Positions 5,628 through 7,204 of a stretch of 7,204 nucleotides of DNA are shown piece after piece. Source of the DNA: Candidatus Didemnitutus sp. (lineage in GTDB: Bacteria; Verrucomicrobiota; Verrucomicrobiia; Opitutales; Opitutaceae). The translations under genes were made by a program, and so were the position numbers. Where the stretch lies: positions 1-7,204 of the forward strand of contig JAUXOH010000438.1 in NCBI GenBank assembly GCA_030682505.1, read 5' to 3'. The notes under the pieces were generated by a model. That model did no database searches. It had not been told where the DNA came from and saw only the letters and a list, made by a program, of their open reading frames with translations. Within the stretch, counting starts at the first letter, position 1. Every line of letters starts with the position of its first letter.

Positions 5628-7204
5628 ATGTCCGAAGCCTCTTCCGCTCCTGCCGCGCCCCCACTCTCCAAAAATGAGCTGCTCAAGCAGAACGATCCCA
5701 CCCTCGCGGGCCAGCTGGCCGCGACGCTGGCCGATCCCGCCGCCGATCGCTTTTCGGCGGACGACGAACAGTTCATCAAGTTTCATGGCATCTACCAACA
5801 GGACGACCGCGACCGCCGGAAGACGGGCAAGCATTACCAGTTCATGATCCGGAATCGCGTGCCGGGCGGCGTGGTGCCGCCGGAGCAATACCTCGCGTTT
5901 GACGAGCTCGCGACGCGCTACGGCAACGACACCCTCCGCATCACGTCGCGCCAGGCCTTCCAATGGCACGGGGTGGTGAAAACCGGGCTGGGGCCGTTGA
6001 TGCGTGCGATTCACGATTCGCTTTCGACCACTCTGGCGGCCTGCGGCGATGTGGCCCGCAATGTCATGGCGCCCGCCACGCCGGCGACTTCAGTGTTGGT
6101 TGAGCAAGTGCTCGCCGACGCGCGTCTCGTTTCGGAGGAACTGCTGCCGCGGGCCACGGCGTACCACCAGATCTGGATTGACGGGACCGAGCTCAACCTC
6201 GTCGGCGAACGCGAAGAGCCGCGCACGACGCTGGGACCGGATGGCCGGCCGATCGCCGCGCCACCCCCCGCCGAAGGCGAGGGAGCCAGCCGCTGTGGAG
6301 CCGGTCCGCGCGGCGCGAAGCCCGCCACCGAGGACCCGCTCTATGGCCGCACCTACCTGCCGCGCAAATTCAAGACCGCCTTCGCGATTCCGCCGCTGAA
6401 CGACACCGATGTGTTCACCAACTGCCTCGGCTTCGTCGCCATCGTCGATCCGGCGAATCCGTCACGCCTGCTCGGCTACAATCTGCTCGCCGGCGGTGGA
6501 CTCGGCATGTCGCACGGCAACCAGGAAACCTTTCCGCGGCTGGCGGACGTGATCGGGTTTTTTCCGGCGGAACAACTCGTGACGGTGGCGAAGGCCGTGC
6601 TCACGGTGCACCGGGATTTCGGCGACCGCACCAATCGGAAGCACGCGCGATTGAAGTACGTGCTCGAAGAGCGCGGCGCGGGATGGTTTCGCGCCGAAGT
6701 GGAGGCGCGCGCCGGCTTCCCGCTCGGCGCGGCGCATCCGATGAACTTCCAACGCCAGGGCGATCTCTTCGGCTGGCACCGCCAGGCGGACGGCAGCTGG
6801 TTTCTCGGACTTTATGTGGAAGCCGGTCGGGTGAAGAACGCGCCGGAGCGCCAACTCAAGACCGCGCTTCGACGGATCGTGGAAAAGCACCGCGTCGAGG
6901 TGCGTCTGACGCCGTCGCAGAACCTCCTGCTGGCGGGCGTGCGCGACGAACAGCGCGCGGACATCACCGCGCTGCTGGCGGCCCATGGCGTGGCGGTCGA
7001 GCGCCAGGCCGCGGCCGTGCGGCGAGCCTCGAGGGCCTGCCCGTCACTGCCGACCTGCGGCCTCGGTCTCGCCGAGAGCGAGCGTTTCCTGCCGAGCCTG
7101 CTCGATCAATTTGAAGCGGAACTCGCGGCCCTTGGCCTCGCGGAGGAGGAGATCATCGTGCGCATGACGGGTTGCCCGAACGGTTGCGCGCGACCCTACA
7201 TGGC
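5628..7204 (+). CDS. cysI: Assimilatory sulfite reductase hemoprotein (siroheme, 4Fe-4S), 3' end cut off
   Basis: This enzyme reduces sulfite to sulfide with six electrons in cysteine synthesis. The frame is open from the ATG at 5628 to the window edge (525 residues; the C-terminal part is missing). It follows E. coli CysI closely: FHGIYQQDDRD (52-62), IRNRVPGGVV (74-83), RITSRQAFQWHG (104-115), DVARNV (141-146), TYLPRKFKTAF (242-252), LLAGGGLGMSHGN (286-298) and HRDFGDRTNRKHARLKY (328-344). Predicted sulfite/siroheme ligands are Arg75, Arg144, Lys247 and Lys249. Cluster cysteines are Cys471-x5-Cys477 and Cys516-x3-Cys520, the last pair bridging to siroheme. Conservation of all of these says it is an active reductase, and overall similarity favours sulfite over nitrite. 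About 40 residues are inserted at 197-236. No Shine-Dalgarno precedes the start. No flavoprotein CysJ is in view, so the electron donor is unknown. It is divergent from cobA. Confidence 0.95.
   Translation, partial: MSEASSAPAAPPLSKNELLKQNDPTLAGQLAATLADPAADRFSADDEQFIKFHGIYQQDDRDRRKTGKHYQFMIRNRVPGGVVPPEQYLAFDELATRYGNDTLRITSRQAFQWHGVVKTGLGPLMRAIHDSLSTTLAACGDVARNVMAPATPATSVLVEQVLADARLVSEELLPRATAYHQIWIDGTELNLVGEREEPRTTLGPDGRPIAAPPPAEGEGASRCGAGPRGAKPATEDPLYGRTYLPRKFKTAFAIPPLNDTDVFTNCLGFVAIVDPANPSRLLGYNLLAGGGLGMSHGNQETFPRLADVIGFFPAEQLVTVAKAVLTVHRDFGDRTNRKHARLKYVLEERGAGWFRAEVEARAGFPLGAAHPMNFQRQGDLFGWHRQADGSWFLGLYVEAGRVKNAPERQLKTALRRIVEKHRVEVRLTPSQNLLLAGVRDEQRADITALLAAHGVAVERQAAAVRRASRACPSLPTCGLGLAESERFLPSLLDQFEAELAALGLAEEEIIVRMTGCPNGCARPYM
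6216..6335 (+). other. Extra ~40-residue segment within cysI
   Basis: Between the conserved IWID (182-185) and TYLPRKF (242-248), E. coli CysI has 16 residues while this protein has 57. The extra piece (about residues 197-236) is rich in Pro, Ala, Gly, Glu and Arg and looks like a flexible linker or loop. At the DNA level it holds two near-copies of GGAGCCRGY (6282-6290 and 6297-6305). It keeps the reading frame. It could be a lineage-specific loop or a short repeat element captured in frame. Confidence 0.5.

Noticed and set aside
5583..6986. Minus-strand open frames (5583-6014, 6462-6986) opposite cysI
   Set aside because: cysI is continuous through this region with conserved motifs. The opposite frames have shadow-type composition and no independent support.

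Overview
This is a GC-rich, gene-dense bacterial chromosome segment. It carries ordinary metabolic and envelope genes, and I see no phage, transposon, CRISPR, tRNA or rRNA. The set of genes (NhaC-type antiporter, single-SLBB export lipoprotein, class 2 PyrD, and CobA, CbiX-like and CysI proteins next to each other) together with the poor Shine-Dalgarno signals would fit a Gram-negative bacterium, perhaps Verrucomicrobia/Opitutales. That placement is an impression from protein style and was not tested.

Layout. Positions 1-2560 hold three genes on the minus strand. In transcription order they are an unrecognised protein with a very acidic C-terminal tail (1745-2560), a small polysaccharide-export (Wza/SLBB-type) lipoprotein (1061-1660), and the N-terminal two thirds of an NhaC Na+/H+ antiporter (1-1025, cut by the window edge). 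An AT-rich divergent intergenic region (2561-2720) separates these from a plus-strand pair: pyrD, a class 2 dihydroorotate dehydrogenase (2721-3785), and a CbiX/SirB-type chelatase (3815-4645). This pair converges on cobA, the uroporphyrinogen-III C-methyltransferase (minus, 4762-5568), which may be followed by a short overlapping ORF (4560-4775). cobA is divergent, across 59 bp, from cysI, the sulfite reductase hemoprotein (plus, 5628 to the window end, partial).

How the genes work together. The right half reads as a siroheme and sulfite-assimilation neighbourhood. CobA makes precorrin-2 from uroporphyrinogen III. The CbiX-like protein would insert the metal into sirohydrochlorin. CysI uses the finished siroheme, next to a 4Fe-4S cluster, to reduce sulfite to sulfide. 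The intervening precorrin-2 dehydrogenase is not in the window. PyrD belongs to pyrimidine synthesis and is probably only a positional partner of the chelatase gene.

The most notable points are a chelatase whose metal-binding histidines survive only in the C-terminal half (the reverse of B. subtilis SirB), a CysI with about 40 extra residues just before its sulfite-binding lysines, a 12-bp stem-loop ending one base before the start codon of the export lipoprotein, and the acidic-tail protein of unknown role. I did not find a convincing new multi-gene system.
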